In this document: piece by piece, positions 9,312 through 18,057 of the stretch
Layout of the letters: every line of letters starts with the position of its first letter
How positions within the stretch are numbered: the first letter of the stretch is position 1
Assembly (NCBI RefSeq): GCF_002563675.1
Contig: NZ_PDJC01000001.1
Coordinates: forward strand, 2,666,001 to 2,730,000
Reading direction: 5' to 3'
Length of the DNA: 64,000 bases
Source of the DNA: Propionicimonas paludicola
GTDB lineage: Bacteria > Actinomycetota > Actinomycetes > Propionibacteriales > Propionibacteriaceae
Notes under the pieces: generated by a model
What the model saw: only the letters and a program-made list of their open reading frames with translations
What the model was told of the DNA's origin: nothing
Database searches by the model: none
Position numbers and translations under genes: made by a program

Positions 9312-10768
9312 TACTGCAGGGATGTCATCATGCCGATTTCGGCGTGGTAGATGTTGTGGCAGTGGTAGGCCCATTTGCCCGGGTTGTCGGCCTGCAGGTC
9401 GGCGGTGATCGACTGCATCGGCAGCACCAGCACGGTGTCCTTGCGCAGACCGCCGTTGCTGGGCAGCGACCAGGTGTGGCCGTGGATGTGCATGGGGTGG
9501 GCCATCATCGTCTCGTTGACCATCGTGAGTCGGAGCCGCGCACCTGCGTTGGTGCGGATCGGGGTGTCGTTGCCGAACGTGACCCCGTTCATTCCCCAGG
9601 CGTAGGGCTGCATCTGACCATTCAGGGTGACCTGCTCGACCTGATCCGGTTCCCGGACAGGCATCCGTGCCGAGTCCAGCGGCATCAAGGCCGCAAGGAG
9701 CTGTGGATTCGAGTCGAACTCGGCGGGCCGGACCGTGGGGGCGGGCTTCGCACCTGCGCCGGTGCGGACAAGGATCAGCCCCTGACCCTGCTTGCCTTCT
9801 GCGGCGGCGACCAGCGGGAACACCCCGTCGCCGAGGGTGACCAGCACGTCGGCCCGTTCCCCCTGTGCGAGGTAGAGCGCTCGCGTCTGGGTGGGTTGAA
9901 CGGGGTAGCCGTCGGTGTGGGTGATCGTCATCACGTGGCCGCCGAGCGCGACCCGGAACAGGGTGTCGGCCGCGGCGTTGATGAGCCTGATCCGCGCCTT
10001 CTGGCCCGGCGTGGCGGTGAGGGTGAGCGGTTCGGCAGGGATGCGTCCGTTGATCAGGTAGTGGGGGTAGACGATGTCGCCGACGTCACCCAGCGGCGAG
10101 TTGCCCATGCCGGACATGCCGCTCATGCCGTCCATGTTCATGCCCTTGGAGACGGAGCCGTGCTGGGCCTGGAAGGCGGCCAGGATGTCGTCGGGGCTCT
10201 TCCCCACCCCGTCGGTCCAGTCGTCAAGGACCAGCACCCATTCGTGGTCGTAGCGGCCGGGTTCTGCAGGGTCGTCGATGATCAGCGGGGCATGCAGCCC
10301 GCGATCGATCTGCACCCCTGAGTGGGGGTGGAAGAAGTAGGTGCCTGGGTCGGGGGCGACGAACTCGTAGGTGAAGTCGGCGCCGGCGGCGATCGGATCC
10401 TGGGTGAGGCCCGGCACACCATCGGCGGCGTTGTGGAGCCGGACGCCGTGCCAGTGCACGCTGGTCTCGACAGGCAGCGTGTTCTCGACGCGGATCTTGA
10501 GCACGTCGCCGGCCTTGGCGCGGAACTCCTTGCCGGGGATCCGGCCGTCGTAGGCCCAGGTGGTCGCGGTGATTCCGCCCAGGTCGACCTCGGTGACGCC
10601 CGCGCGCAGGGTGGCTTCGAAAGCCGGCGCACCGAAGGTCGAGGTGGGCGGCGCGGCGACCGGGCTTGCCGGTTGTCCCGTGGCGGGCGTGCAGGCGCTC
10701 AGCAGGGCTGCCCCGCCGATCCCCAGACCGCCGGCGATCAGGCGGCGTCGGGTGAAGATGTTCGGCAT
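9308..10768 (-). CDS. Multicopper oxidase, Tat-exported lipoprotein (CueO/CopA-like)
   Basis: A 486-residue cupredoxin-type oxidase that oxidises Cu(I) outside the membrane. The N-terminus has twin arginines ('TRRRLIAGG') and a lipobox ending at Cys26 ('LLSAC'). Copper ligands are visible in order: H105-W-H107, H147-P-H149, 'HPMHIHGH' near 427-434 and 'HCHNIYHAEIGM' near 468-479 with the type-1 Cys and the axial Met. A Met-rich insert ('GMNMDGMSGMSGMG', about 209-223) resembles the Cu(I)-guiding segment of CueO. GAGAGG precedes the ATG. It lies 53 bp after the sensor kinase gene and likely shares the copRS transcript. Confidence 0.92.
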
Positions 10769-10821
10769 GGCGGGCCTCTCGTTGGTCGTTCTTCCAGCCT
10801 GCCCGTGCGAGAGGTCGTTCC

Positions 10822-11958
10822 CTACGGTGCGGTGTGAAGTTTCTCTGAAGATCCTTTGGCGATCGGCAAGCTCAGCGTGATCGTGGTGCCTTTGCCCAGA
10901 CCTGCACTGGCGGCGCTGAGTTCGCCTCCGTGTGCCCGTGCGATGGCTCGGCTGATAGCCAGGCCCACACCGGTCCCGCCGTGTTCGCGGTCGCGGGCTG
11001 CGTCGACCCGGTAGAAACGTTCGAAGATCCGCTGGAGGTGTTCCTCGGCGATCCCGTCCCCGTTGTCGGTGACCTGCAGGTTCACCCTGTCCCGGTCGGG
11101 TGTGACGGTGATCTCCACCCGGCCGCCGCTAGGGGTGTGCCGTAAGGCGTTCGACAACAGGTTGCCCAGCACCTGGCCGATCCGGGCCGGGTCGGCCTCG
11201 GTCCACAGCGCATCCCCTCGGTAGGGGTGAAGCTGGAGCTCGACCTGCTTGCGCTCGAACCCGTCCCTGGCGGCGAGGACCGCCGTCTCGGCCAGCGCGT
11301 TGGGGTCGCTGGGACGGGGTTCGAGGTTGAGCCTGCCCTCCTCGGCCGCGGAGACCTGGCCGAGGTCGTCGGCGAGGTGGGAGATGCGGTCGATCTGGCT
11401 GCTGAGGATCTGCCAGGCCCGCGGGCCGGGTTCGATGGCGCCGTCCTCGAGGCTTTCCACACAGATCTCCATGCTGGCCAAGGGGGTCCGGATCTCGTGG
11501 GCGAGATCGGTCAGCAGCCGGCGGCGGCTCCCTTCGACGGTCGCGAGCTTGCCGGCCATGGTGTTGAAGCTGGCCGCCAGTGTTGCCAGTTCGCGGGAGT
11601 CGGCCGGCTCGACCCGGAGCTCGTAGTCGCCGTCGGAGATCCGAGCGGCCGCGTCGCCGAGGTCGGTGAGCGATCGTCGCAGGCGGCGGGTGATGAGGAC
11701 GCTGACGATGACGGCACCGGTGGCGGCGATCGCCAGGCCCATACCCAGTGCAAGCGCTCCGGCGGCGCTGAATGCCTCTTGGGAGTGGGCGAGCAGTTCG
11801 GGGCTGTCGTGGCCGGCTTCCTTCATGTGGGCCTCGAACAGGGGCGGGCCCGCGATTGCGGCAACGACGATCATGGTCAGCGCCATCGCTACCGACACCC
11901 CGATTTGGGAGACGAGTAGCCGGGTACTCAGGCTCCCGGGCTGCTGCCTATGGTTCAT
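10822..11958 (-). CDS. Sensor histidine kinase, probable copper sensor
   Basis: A 378-residue membrane kinase. Two helices (about 18-40 and 66-90) flank a short outer loop with His and Met residues (H44, M45, H50, H58), suited to metal sensing. A HAMP domain follows (about 90-142), then the H-box 'DLAHEIRTP' with H154, the N-box 'LGNLLSNALRH', and G-boxes 'DNGDGI' and 'GGTGVGLAI'. The start codon overlaps the regulator stop by 4 bp (ATGA), so the pair is co-translated. Copper specificity is inferred from the loop and from lying between the oxidase and the regulator. Confidence 0.85.
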   Translation of the reverse strand: MNHRQQPGSLSTRLLVSQIGVSVAMALTMIVVAAIAGPPLFEAHMKEAGHDSPELLAHSQEAFSAAGALALGMGLAIAATGAVIVSVLITRRLRRSLTDLGDAAARISDGDYELRVEPADSRELATLAASFNTMAGKLATVEGSRRRLLTDLAHEIRTPLASMEICVESLEDGAIEPGPRAWQILSSQIDRISHLADDLGQVSAAEEGRLNLEPRPSDPNALAETAVLAARDGFERKQVELQLHPYRGDALWTEADPARIGQVLGNLLSNALRHTPSGGRVEITVTPDRDRVNLQVTDNGDGIAEEHLQRIFERFYRVDAARDREHGGTGVGLAISRAIARAHGGELSAASAGLGKGTTITLSLPIAKGSSEKLHTAP

Positions 11959-12674
11959 CGGGCGGGGCCCATCCGGTATCCGACGCCGCGAAGGGTCTCG
12001 ACGAAGGCCAAGTCGGCGATCTCGGCGAGCTTGCGCCGCAGGTGTCCGACGTGGACGTCGACCAGGTGCTCATCGCCGACCCAGTCCTCGCCCCACACCG
12101 CGTCCACCAGCTCGCGGCGGGTGAACGCCGCTCTGGGCCTGGCCGCGAGCACCTGGAGCAGGTCGAACTCGGTGCGGGTGAGCTCGACCTCGGTTCCCTC
12201 GACCGTCACCCGGCGTCCGGACACGTCGATGGACAACGCCCCGACGGTGCGGGCCGGCTCCTCGACAGCCCGGTCCGCCCGCGGTCTGCGCAGCAGCACC
12301 TGCACGCGGGCGACGAGTTCGCGGGCGCTGAACGGCTTGGTCATGTAGTCGTCAGCGCCCGCGGACAGCCCGATCAGCTTGTCGATCTCCTCGTTGCGAG
12401 CGGTGAGCATGATGATGTAGCAGTCCGAATGCCGCCTGATCTCGTGGCACACCTCCAGCCCGTCCTTACCCGGCAGGCCAAGGTCGAGGACGACAACGTC
12501 CGGTGCGTCGGCCAGGGCACGCTCAACAGCTGTGATCCCGTCGTGGGCGACCGACGTCCGGAACCCGGCGCGCTGCAAGTAGTTGGCCACCATGCCGGCC
12601 AGCACGGTCTCGTCATCCACCACCAGAACATGGGCAGCCTGCAGATCCGAGGTTGGGTCCATGACTGCCATCAT
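11955..12674 (-). CDS. OmpR/PhoB-family response regulator
   Basis: The 239-residue regulator has a receiver domain with acidic pocket D20/D21, phospho-acceptor D64 ('VVLDLGLPGKDG'), 'LTARN' and K-P at 'MTKPFS', and a C-terminal winged helix (about 145-236, 'LTRTEFDLLQVLAARP', 'VDVHVGHLRRKL'). It is the partner of the kinase that overlaps it. Three in-frame ATGs (12,674, 12,671, 12,662) lie near GGAGG; the second or third has better spacing, so the start is uncertain by four residues. It is transcribed away from the thiol-redox operon and probably controls both sides. Confidence 0.88.
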   Translation of the reverse strand: MMAVMDPTSDLQAAHVLVVDDETVLAGMVANYLQRAGFRTSVAHDGITAVERALADAPDVVVLDLGLPGKDGLEVCHEIRRHSDCYIIMLTARNEEIDKLIGLSAGADDYMTKPFSARELVARVQVLLRRPRADRAVEEPARTVGALSIDVSGRRVTVEGTEVELTRTEFDLLQVLAARPRAAFTRRELVDAVWGEDWVGDEHLVDVHVGHLRRKLAEIADLAFVETLRGVGYRMGPAR

Positions 12675-12804
12675 GCCTCCGCCGGACTACACCGCCCGCT
12701 CCACAGTCCAGAGCAACATCGTTTCTTCATCAAGACTTCGAGGTCCCATCGGGAACACCAACCAAGCTGAGAACCAGCAGGCCACAAGGTGAGGAGTACT
12801 GAAG

Positions 12805-13068
12805 ATGATGGGATTCGGCGCGATGGGCATGGTCTCCTGGGCCTTTGGGGCGATCGCCGTCGCCACCATCTGGGGTGGCCTGTGGTGGCTGCTGTCATCA
12901 ATCGGCTCCCACTCGAACGCGGACGCCCAGCCGAAGGAGCTCACAACATCACCGCCCCGCCCGACGCCACCCGCGTCGGACTGGCAGCAGCCCACCTTCG
13001 AGCATCCCCAGGCCCATGCGACCGCACCCCTCCCGACCCGAGCCAAGACCGAAGGAGACCTCCGATGA
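12805..13068 (+). CDS. Small Met-rich membrane protein, function unknown
   Basis: An 87-residue protein with one membrane helix (about 10-32) after a Met-rich start ('MMGFGAMGMVSW') and a hydrophilic Pro-rich tail. GAGGAG lies 10 bases before the ATG. It is first in an operon of thiol-redox genes and its TGA overlaps the next ATG. Small single-helix proteins with N-terminal Met clusters are common in copper loci; I cannot assign a family. The Met cluster suggests metal contact at the membrane, as inference only. Confidence 0.6.
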   Translation: MMGFGAMGMVSWAFGAIAVATIWGGLWWLLSSIGSHSNADAQPKELTTSPPRPTPPASDWQQPTFEHPQAHATAPLPTRAKTEGDLR

Positions 13069-13376
13069 CCCCCGGAACCACTCCGCAGCGCCCGGCACGG
13101 ATCACGGTCGTAACAGCACCCGGGTGCCACTTCTGCGAACAAGCCCATCAGACGCTCAGCCACCTCGCTGCCGACGGTGCCGCGATCGAAATCGAACTCG
13201 TCGAAGCGATCTCCCCGGCCGGGCTCGCGCTCTTGGCTGAGCACCGCCCGCCGATGAATCCCCTCGTCCTCGTCGACGGCGACTACTTCTCCGCCGGCCG
13301 GCTCCCGATCCGCAAACTCCAGGTACTCCTAGACCGCCGCGCACGGACCCTCACCGGGGTGAACTCCCGTGGGTGA
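13065..13376 (+). CDS. Glutaredoxin/thioredoxin-fold protein with CHFC motif
   Basis: The 103-residue protein has the redox motif C21-H-F-C24 directly after the first strand ('ITVVTAPGCHFC'), and a glutaredoxin-like cis-Pro region ('MNPLVLVDGDYFSAGRLP'). It has no signal peptide, so it should be cytoplasmic, perhaps passing electrons to the CcdA-like membrane protein encoded next. The ATG at 13,065 follows GAAGGAGA and overlaps the upstream stop (ATGA); its own end overlaps the next gene by 8 bp. Confidence 0.75.
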   Translation: MTPGTTPQRPARITVVTAPGCHFCEQAHQTLSHLAADGAAIEIELVEAISPAGLALLAEHRPPMNPLVLVDGDYFSAGRLPIRKLQVLLDRRARTLTGVNSRG

Positions 13377-14325
13377 CCTGCTGACCACCGGCGGGGTGCT
13401 GGCCGCGTTCTTTGCCGGCGGGGTCGCCCTGTTCGCGCCCTGCTGCATCGTGTTCCTCGCCCCGAGCTACCTCGCCGCGGCCGTGAAGAACCGGCGCTGG
13501 CGGCTGCTGCCGCTCACGTTCCTGTTCGCCGCCGGGCTCGCCGCCGTGCTCGTGCCGATCACGGTCGGGATCAGCCTGATCGCCGGCGCCATCGCCAAGT
13601 ACCACACCGTCCTCTACTACGCCGGTGGCGTGCTCATGCTGGCGCTCGCCGCCTTCACCCTGTCCGGACGGATGTGGAGCCTGCCCAGCTTCCTGCGCAC
13701 CCCAGACACCGCCAGGGGGGACGGGGCCAGCTTCTTCGCCCTTGGCGTCTTCAGCGGCATCGCGTCCAGCTGCTGCGCCCCCGTGCTGGTCGGGGTGATG
13801 ACCCTGTCGGCGCTCGCCGGCTCACCCGTCGGTGGGGTCGCTCTCGGCCTGGCCTACGTCTTCGGAATGGTGTTCCCGCTGTTCGTGATGGCGCTGGTGT
13901 GGGACGTGACCGGACTGCGCACCAAGCCACTGGCCGCGAAACCACTCCGGCTGCGGCTGGGGCGCTGGTCGCTGGCAACCAACACCGTCAACCTTGCTGT
14001 CGCGATCGGGTTCACCGTCATGGGCGGCTTCATCATCTACCTGGCCAACACCGGCACCATGTCCGGAGGAACCGAAGTCCAGGTCGACACCGGACGCGCA
14101 CTCGCCACCTGGTTCACCCAGATCGAAACCCTCCTCACCCCAGTGCCCGAACCGGTCCTCGGACTCGGTCTCCTCCTGCTGGCCGGAGTCTTCATCTGGG
14201 GCGCCCTCATCGGACGCCGGAGACACCCCCGTCCAACTGAGAGTGAAGAAGCCCTCCCCGACTTGGCCGACGCACGGTCCTCTCCGAGCAAGCCGGCGTC
14301 CACCTCCGACCTCCCACTCCACTGA
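13369..14325 (+). CDS. CcdA/DsbD-like membrane thiol-electron carrier
   Basis: A 318-residue protein with about eight helices, related to the cytochrome c biogenesis protein CcdA, which moves reducing equivalents from cytoplasmic thioredoxin to extracytoplasmic thiols. The two redox cysteines of CcdA are here paired: C25-C26 in 'LFAPCCIVFLAP' and C135-C136 in 'ASSCCAPVL'. Such CC pairs are unusual and recall mercury- and copper-linked CcdA relatives. Start GTG 13,369 overlaps the upstream gene. Neighbours upstream (CHFC) and downstream (CGAC) would be its electron donor and acceptor. Confidence 0.8.
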   Translation: MGDLLTTGGVLAAFFAGGVALFAPCCIVFLAPSYLAAAVKNRRWRLLPLTFLFAAGLAAVLVPITVGISLIAGAIAKYHTVLYYAGGVLMLALAAFTLSGRMWSLPSFLRTPDTARGDGASFFALGVFSGIASSCCAPVLVGVMTLSALAGSPVGGVALGLAYVFGMVFPLFVMALVWDVTGLRTKPLAAKPLRLRLGRWSLATNTVNLAVAIGFTVMGGFIIYLANTGTMSGGTEVQVDTGRALATWFTQIETLLTPVPEPVLGLGLLLLAGVFIWGALIGRRRHPRPTESEEALPDLADARSSPSKPASTSDLPLH

Positions 14326-14351
14326 CCGTGCAGACAAGGACGAAAGACGAC

Positions 14352-14960
14352 ATGACCATCCCCACCCAACGTCAGGATCTGCACGCCCGCCAGCGAGTCG
14401 CGGCCCAGACCCAGAAGCGCAAGCGCACCCTGCGGCTGTGGCTGTCCTGGGGGGCTGCCCTCGCCTTGGTGGCCATCATCGCGGGGATGCTGTTCACCTC
14501 CCAGACCACCTCGGCCAGCACCAGCAAGACCGCCCCCGACTTCACCCTGCCCACCACCAGCGACACCACCGTCACCCTCTCCAACCTCCGCGGCAAGGCC
14601 GTCCTGCTCTACTTCAACGAAGGAGCCGGATGCGGCGCCTGCCTCATGCAGATGACCGAGATCGAAAGGAACAAGGCGGCCTTCGACGCCGTCGGCATAA
14701 CCGTGCTGCCCATCGTCATGAACACCAAGGCCGACATCACCACCGACATGACCCACTACGGCGTCACCACCCCCTTCCTCCTCGACGACGGCACCGTCTC
14801 CAAGGCCTACGGCACGTTGGGCAAGGGCATGCACGCCGACCTGCCCGGCCACAGCTTCGTCCTCATCGACGCCACCGGCGTCCAGCGCTGGTACGGCGAA
14901 TACCCCTCCATGTGGCTAGAACCCAAAACACTGCTCGACGAGATCAAGACCCGGCTCTGA
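14352..14960 (+). CDS. Membrane-anchored TlpA/peroxiredoxin-like thiol protein
   Basis: The 202-residue protein has a basic N-terminus, one membrane anchor (about 29-50) and an AhpC/TlpA-type thioredoxin fold outside ('KTAPDFTLPTTSDTTVTLSNL') with the motif C94-G-A-C97 ('GAGCGACLMQ'). The ATG at 14,352 lies after AAGGACGA; a GTG at 14,328 is possible. It starts 26 bp after the CcdA-like gene and is the likely recipient of its electrons. Role inferred: reducing disulfides or copper-oxidised thiols in the cell envelope. Confidence 0.78.
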   Translation: MTIPTQRQDLHARQRVAAQTQKRKRTLRLWLSWGAALALVAIIAGMLFTSQTTSASTSKTAPDFTLPTTSDTTVTLSNLRGKAVLLYFNEGAGCGACLMQMTEIERNKAAFDAVGITVLPIVMNTKADITTDMTHYGVTTPFLLDDGTVSKAYGTLGKGMHADLPGHSFVLIDATGVQRWYGEYPSMWLEPKTLLDEIKTRL

Positions 14961-15041
14961 CCGGCGGGATCGCGGGCTCGGATCTCCAGACCTGCGACCA
15001 CTCGACCAACCCGAAATCACACCCATCGAGAAGGAAAGAGC

Positions 15042-15230
15042 ATGTTCGAGAAGCAGAAGACCATCAAGGCCCTCGATCCGATCTGCGGCATGCGAATCGC
15101 CCCCGCCAACGCCGCAGCAACCCGCGAACACGACGGCACAAACTTCTACTTCTGCGCCGAGGGTTGCGCCAAAACCTTCGATCGGGATCCCCACCGCTAC
15201 GGCCACCTCGCGGCACCCCACCCGCACTAG
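15042..15230 (+). CDS. YHS-domain protein (62 aa)
   Basis: It consists of one YHS domain: 'DPICGMRI' (C15), then 'FYFCAEGCAKTFDRDPHRY' (C38, C42). YHS domains occur in copper ATPases and other metal proteins and probably bind metal through these cysteines. GAGAAGGAAAG gives a strong ribosome site. Free-standing and cytoplasmic by sequence; a copper chaperone or buffer role is inferred from the locus. Confidence 0.8.
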   Translation: MFEKQKTIKALDPICGMRIAPANAAATREHDGTNFYFCAEGCAKTFDRDPHRYGHLAAPHPH

Positions 15231-15277
15231 GCACATCACCACATCCCCGGCCCCAAACCACACTTGACGAGGACCCC

Positions 15278-15898
15278 ATGCCCCAGAACCCCAGCCCCAA
15301 CTCCCGGCCGACTGCCCTTCGCGAAGCCGTTGTGGCACAACAGCGGCGGAAGCGGCGCCGATGGATCCTGATGTGGGTGGCGATCGGTGTCGCGGTCGTC
15401 GTGGTGATCACCGGCGCTGGAGTACTCCTGTCACGACCCCCGGTAGCCACTGCCGATACGACCGGGACCGTTACCTACCCGGATCTGGCACGAGGCCACG
15501 TCTCCACCCCGGTCGTGTACGCCCAGGTTCCGCCGGCGGGCGGCGACCATGCAGAGGAATGGCAGAACTGCGGCGTGTACACCGCCCCTGTCCAGAGCGA
15601 GAACGCGGTCCATTCCCTCGAGCACGGAGCGATCTGGGTCACCTACCGGCCCGACCTCGCACCCGACCAGGTGCAAGTCCTCCAGGCCGCGGTCAAGACC
15701 CAACCCTACGGACTGCTCAGCCCCTTCCCGGGACTACCGGCACCCGTCGTGGCCACCGTGTGGGGCGTCCAACTCAAGGTTCAATCCGCAACCGACCCCC
15801 AGCTGGCCAGCTTCATCGCCAAGTACGCCGACGCCAGCCAGGCTCCCGAGCCGCGAGGCGAGTGCACCGGAGGGATCGGTGCCCCCACCGATCGGTGA
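15278..15898 (+). CDS. DUF3105 membrane-anchored protein
   Basis: The 206-residue protein has a basic start (QQRRKRRRW), one membrane helix (about 30-52) and an outer domain with the family signature 'ENAVHSLEHGAIWVTYRPDL'. DUF3105 proteins of actinobacteria lie beside copper and cytochrome-biogenesis genes; the biochemical role is unknown. The conserved His residues (HSLEHG) and two Cys (NCGVYT, GECTGG) may bind metal. ATG 15,278 was chosen for the complete anchor; GAGGAC precedes it. Last gene of the plus-strand redox operon. Confidence 0.8.
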   Translation: MPQNPSPNSRPTALREAVVAQQRRKRRRWILMWVAIGVAVVVVITGAGVLLSRPPVATADTTGTVTYPDLARGHVSTPVVYAQVPPAGGDHAEEWQNCGVYTAPVQSENAVHSLEHGAIWVTYRPDLAPDQVQVLQAAVKTQPYGLLSPFPGLPAPVVATVWGVQLKVQSATDPQLASFIAKYADASQAPEPRGECTGGIGAPTDR

Positions 15899-15982
15899 AG
15901 AAGGGCGCAGATCAAGCCCGCGAGAGCCGTTCTGTTAGGGGGAGGTCGGAGCCGAACCACGCGATAGCCTCCCGGTTCACAC

Positions 15983-16162
15983 TCAGCTCCCCAATCTGCT
16001 GGGCGGATTGTGGCGCTCGATCCGCGCCAGGACATGTTCGCGGGGTGGCGCGTGCCCATGCTCGACCTTCAAATGGGTCAGCAACGCGTCCGTGAGGTGG
16101 TCGGCGTTGTCACTCGAGAAGGCCTCTTTGCAGCGCGGGCAGCTGAGTCGGAAAGCGTTCAT
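15983..16162 (-). CDS. Small zinc-finger-like protein (59 aa)
   Basis: From ATG 16,162 it reads 'MNAFRLSCPRCKEAF' with a CxxC knuckle, and later 'LLTHLKVEHGH' with spaced His, so a C2H2-like zinc site is plausible. It resembles short DUF1059-like proteins. No clear ribosome site is seen and the upstream in-frame extension looks random, so existence is moderately supported. It stands alone on the minus strand between the DUF3105 gene and the element end. Confidence 0.45.
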   Translation of the reverse strand: MNAFRLSCPRCKEAFSSDNADHLTDALLTHLKVEHGHAPPREHVLARIERHNPPSRLGS

Positions 16163-16367
16163 GAGCACCAGTCTCGTCGCTCTACCACCACCATCCTCGA
16201 GCGACGCCAAACGTAACCGACGCTGATCAGTTCTGGTACACCCGAACGTCACACACGTCGCCACCCTCGCATGCGTCACCTTCGGGTCCGAACCTCGGCT
16301 GACCGACGGCCTTCCCGCCGATCAACCTCGCACAAGGTCGTCAGGGGTCACCATTACTTGAATCGGT

Positions 16368-16456
16368 CGTGGGGCAGACGTGGGGCAGCGCAGTCTCCAC
16401 ACAAGGTTCCGCACCTAGTCAAAGGCGGGTTTGAGCGAACCATTTCCGTGGGGCAC
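16368..16456 (+). other. Putative integrase arm-type sites, right end of copper element
   Basis: CGTGGGGCAG-ACGTGGGGCAG pair at 16,368-16,388 and CGTGGGGCAC at 16,447-16,456. Distances to the core (about 147 and 215-235 bp) match those at copy B. The surrounding 250 bp align with 4,655-4,894 (shared blocks GCACCTAGT, ACCATTTCCGTGGGGCA, GAAAGCCCTAG, GGCACCTTACG). Apart from this I see no gene in 16,163-16,602. Confidence 0.5.
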
Positions 16457-16602
16457 GAGTTGTCACGTGAGGGCTCGATTGACCTGAGGCGGCCTGCCGC
16501 GCCCAGTGAAAGCCCTAGCCAGCGGGATATTGCCTGTGCCCGAAATGGGTCCCGATAGAGGATTCGCCATTCCGTGTTTGCCCTAGTCAGGGGCACCTTA
16601 CG

Positions 16603-16628
16603 GTGCGCGAGAGAGGAGTTGAACCTCC
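16603..16628 (-). repeat. Attachment-site copy C, within the intact tRNA-Leu
   Basis: This is the 3' end of the functional tRNA gene and the reference for copies A and B. Since the flank left of it belongs to the element, the element supplied the present 3' end of the tRNA on integration. Confidence 0.85.
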
Positions 16629-16686
16629 ACGTCCTTTCGGACACACGGACCTGAACCGTGCGCGTCTGCCATTCCGCCACTCGCGC
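16604..16686 (-). tRNA. tRNA-Leu (anticodon CAG)
   Basis: The 83-nt minus-strand gene has a 7-bp acceptor stem (GCGCGAG/CTCGCGC), anticodon stem CACGG/CCGTG with loop TTCAGGT (anticodon CAG), a long variable arm typical of Leu (TGTCC GAAA GGACG), a T-arm with GGTTCAACTCC and discriminator A. CCA is not encoded. It reads CUG. A tRNA-Leu beside fhaA is also found in mycobacteria. Its 3' end is the insertion target of two elements. Confidence 0.95.
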
Positions 16687-16871
16687 TCGACTCCCTCAGG
16701 AGCCAGCCGCAAGAGGCTAGCACAGACTGGCCGGTGAGTTCGATTCGAGCTCACCGGCCTGAAGGCCTGCTGAAGATCGAAGTCTGTCCGCCGCGTCCAT
16801 AGCGACAACGTGGGACGCTTACCTGGGCCTCGATAGGCTTGGAGCTACCGGCCACAGCAGAAGGAGTGCGC

Positions 16872-17585
16872 ATGGGGGTCTTCGATCGGGTGGAGAAAAA
16901 GCTGGAGGGCGCCGTCAGCGGCGTCTTTGCGCGCGCCTTCAAGGGCGACGTGCAGCCGGTGGAGCTCACCGCTCGCCTGCAGCGCGAACTCGACAGCGAG
17001 GCCAAGCTGCTCGACCGCGATCGCAAGCTCGTTCCCAACGACTTCACGATCGGCTTCTCCCAGCACGACTACGACCGGCTCACCCCCTACTCGAAGACGC
17101 TGAACGCCGAGATCATCCCGGTCCTGCGCGACTACGCGGCGAACGCCGGCTACCTGTTCAACGGCCCGCTCACCATCGACTACGTCCTCGACGCATCGCT
17201 TCCGGTCGGACGGTTCACGGTGAGTTCCGCCGCTGTGGCCGGGGTGGACGCCGCTGCCGAACCGACCCCCAGCGAGGTGCGCAATGCCCGGCTGGTGGTC
17301 GAGGTCAACGGCGTCCGGCACCCGCTCACCCCGCCCGGCTTCAGCATCGGACGTGGCACCGACGCGGACCTGCGGATCAACGACCCCGGCGTCTCCCGGC
17401 TGCACGCCCGGATCAACGTGGTCGACACCGCCGCCGGCCAGCAGGTCAGCATCGAAGATCTCGGCTCCACCAACGGCATCACAGTGGACGGCGTCCGCAC
17501 CCGTCAGGCCAGCCTCGGCGAAGGCAGCCGCATCGAGATCGGAACCACCCGACTCGCCATCGTCTCGCCGACCTCGGATGTCTGA
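16872..17585 (+). CDS. fhaA: FHA-domain protein FhaA
   Basis: The 237-residue protein begins 'MGVFDRVEKKLEGAVSG' and carries the DUF3662 (FhaA N-terminal) domain (about 1-115), a short linker and a C-terminal FHA domain (about 145-232, 'FSIGRGTDADLRINDPGVSRLHARI') that binds phosphothreonine. In mycobacteria FhaA binds phosphorylated PknB and the pseudokinase MviN and restrains peptidoglycan synthesis. The linker is much shorter than in M. tuberculosis. ATG 16,872 follows AAGGAG. First gene of an operon in which each gene overlaps or abuts the next. Confidence 0.92.
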   Translation: MGVFDRVEKKLEGAVSGVFARAFKGDVQPVELTARLQRELDSEAKLLDRDRKLVPNDFTIGFSQHDYDRLTPYSKTLNAEIIPVLRDYAANAGYLFNGPLTIDYVLDASLPVGRFTVSSAAVAGVDAAAEPTPSEVRNARLVVEVNGVRHPLTPPGFSIGRGTDADLRINDPGVSRLHARINVVDTAAGQQVSIEDLGSTNGITVDGVRTRQASLGEGSRIEIGTTRLAIVSPTSDV

Positions 17586-18057
17586 ACTCGTCGTCGTCGC
17601 GCTCAAGCTCGGCTTCCTGGCCCTGCTCTGGTTGTTCATCCTCTTCGTCGGCAATGTGGTGCGTACCGACCTGTTCGGACGCAAGGTGCCGGCCACCGAG
17701 ATCGCCCAAGCCAGCCTGGTGGCCACCGGCGGCCCGACCGCGAAAATGCCCCGCAAGGTCGAGAAGCGCCTGCCCACCGTCCTGAAGATCACCCACGGAC
17801 GCCAGGCCGGTCTGACCGTCCCGCTGGCCGGCGGCGTCCTGATCGGACGCTCACCGGACTGCCAGCTGCTACTCGAGGACGACTACGTCTCCACCAAGCA
17901 CGCCCGGATCGTGGTGACCCCGAGCGGCTACCAGGTCGAGGATCTCGGTTCCACCAACGGCACCTTCCTCAACAACCAGCGGCTCACCACCCCCAGCCCA
18001 TTCGGCGCTGGTGACACCCTGCGGATCGGCCGCACCCTGATGAGCGTGGAGAAGTAG
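17578..18057 (+). CDS. fhaB: FHA-domain protein FhaB (FipA)
   Basis: The 159-residue protein has one N-terminal membrane helix (about 8-28) with its body in the cytoplasm and a C-terminal FHA domain (about 82-156; 'IGRSPDCQLLLEDDYVSTKHARI', 'DLGSTNGTFLNNQRL'). It overlaps fhaA by 8 bp and its stop abuts the pstP start. In mycobacteria the homologue links kinase signalling to FtsZ/FtsQ and division; here that role is by family and synteny. Confidence 0.9.
   Translation: MSELVVVALKLGFLALLWLFILFVGNVVRTDLFGRKVPATEIAQASLVATGGPTAKMPRKVEKRLPTVLKITHGRQAGLTVPLAGGVLIGRSPDCQLLLEDDYVSTKHARIVVTPSGYQVEDLGSTNGTFLNNQRLTTPSPFGAGDTLRIGRTLMSVEK

Noticed and set aside
13994-15277. Long plus-strand frame running into the DUF3105 gene
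   Set aside because: It covers the CcdA-like, peroxiredoxin-like and YHS genes in another frame and reads as Arg/Pro/His-rich noise; the real gene starts at 15,278.
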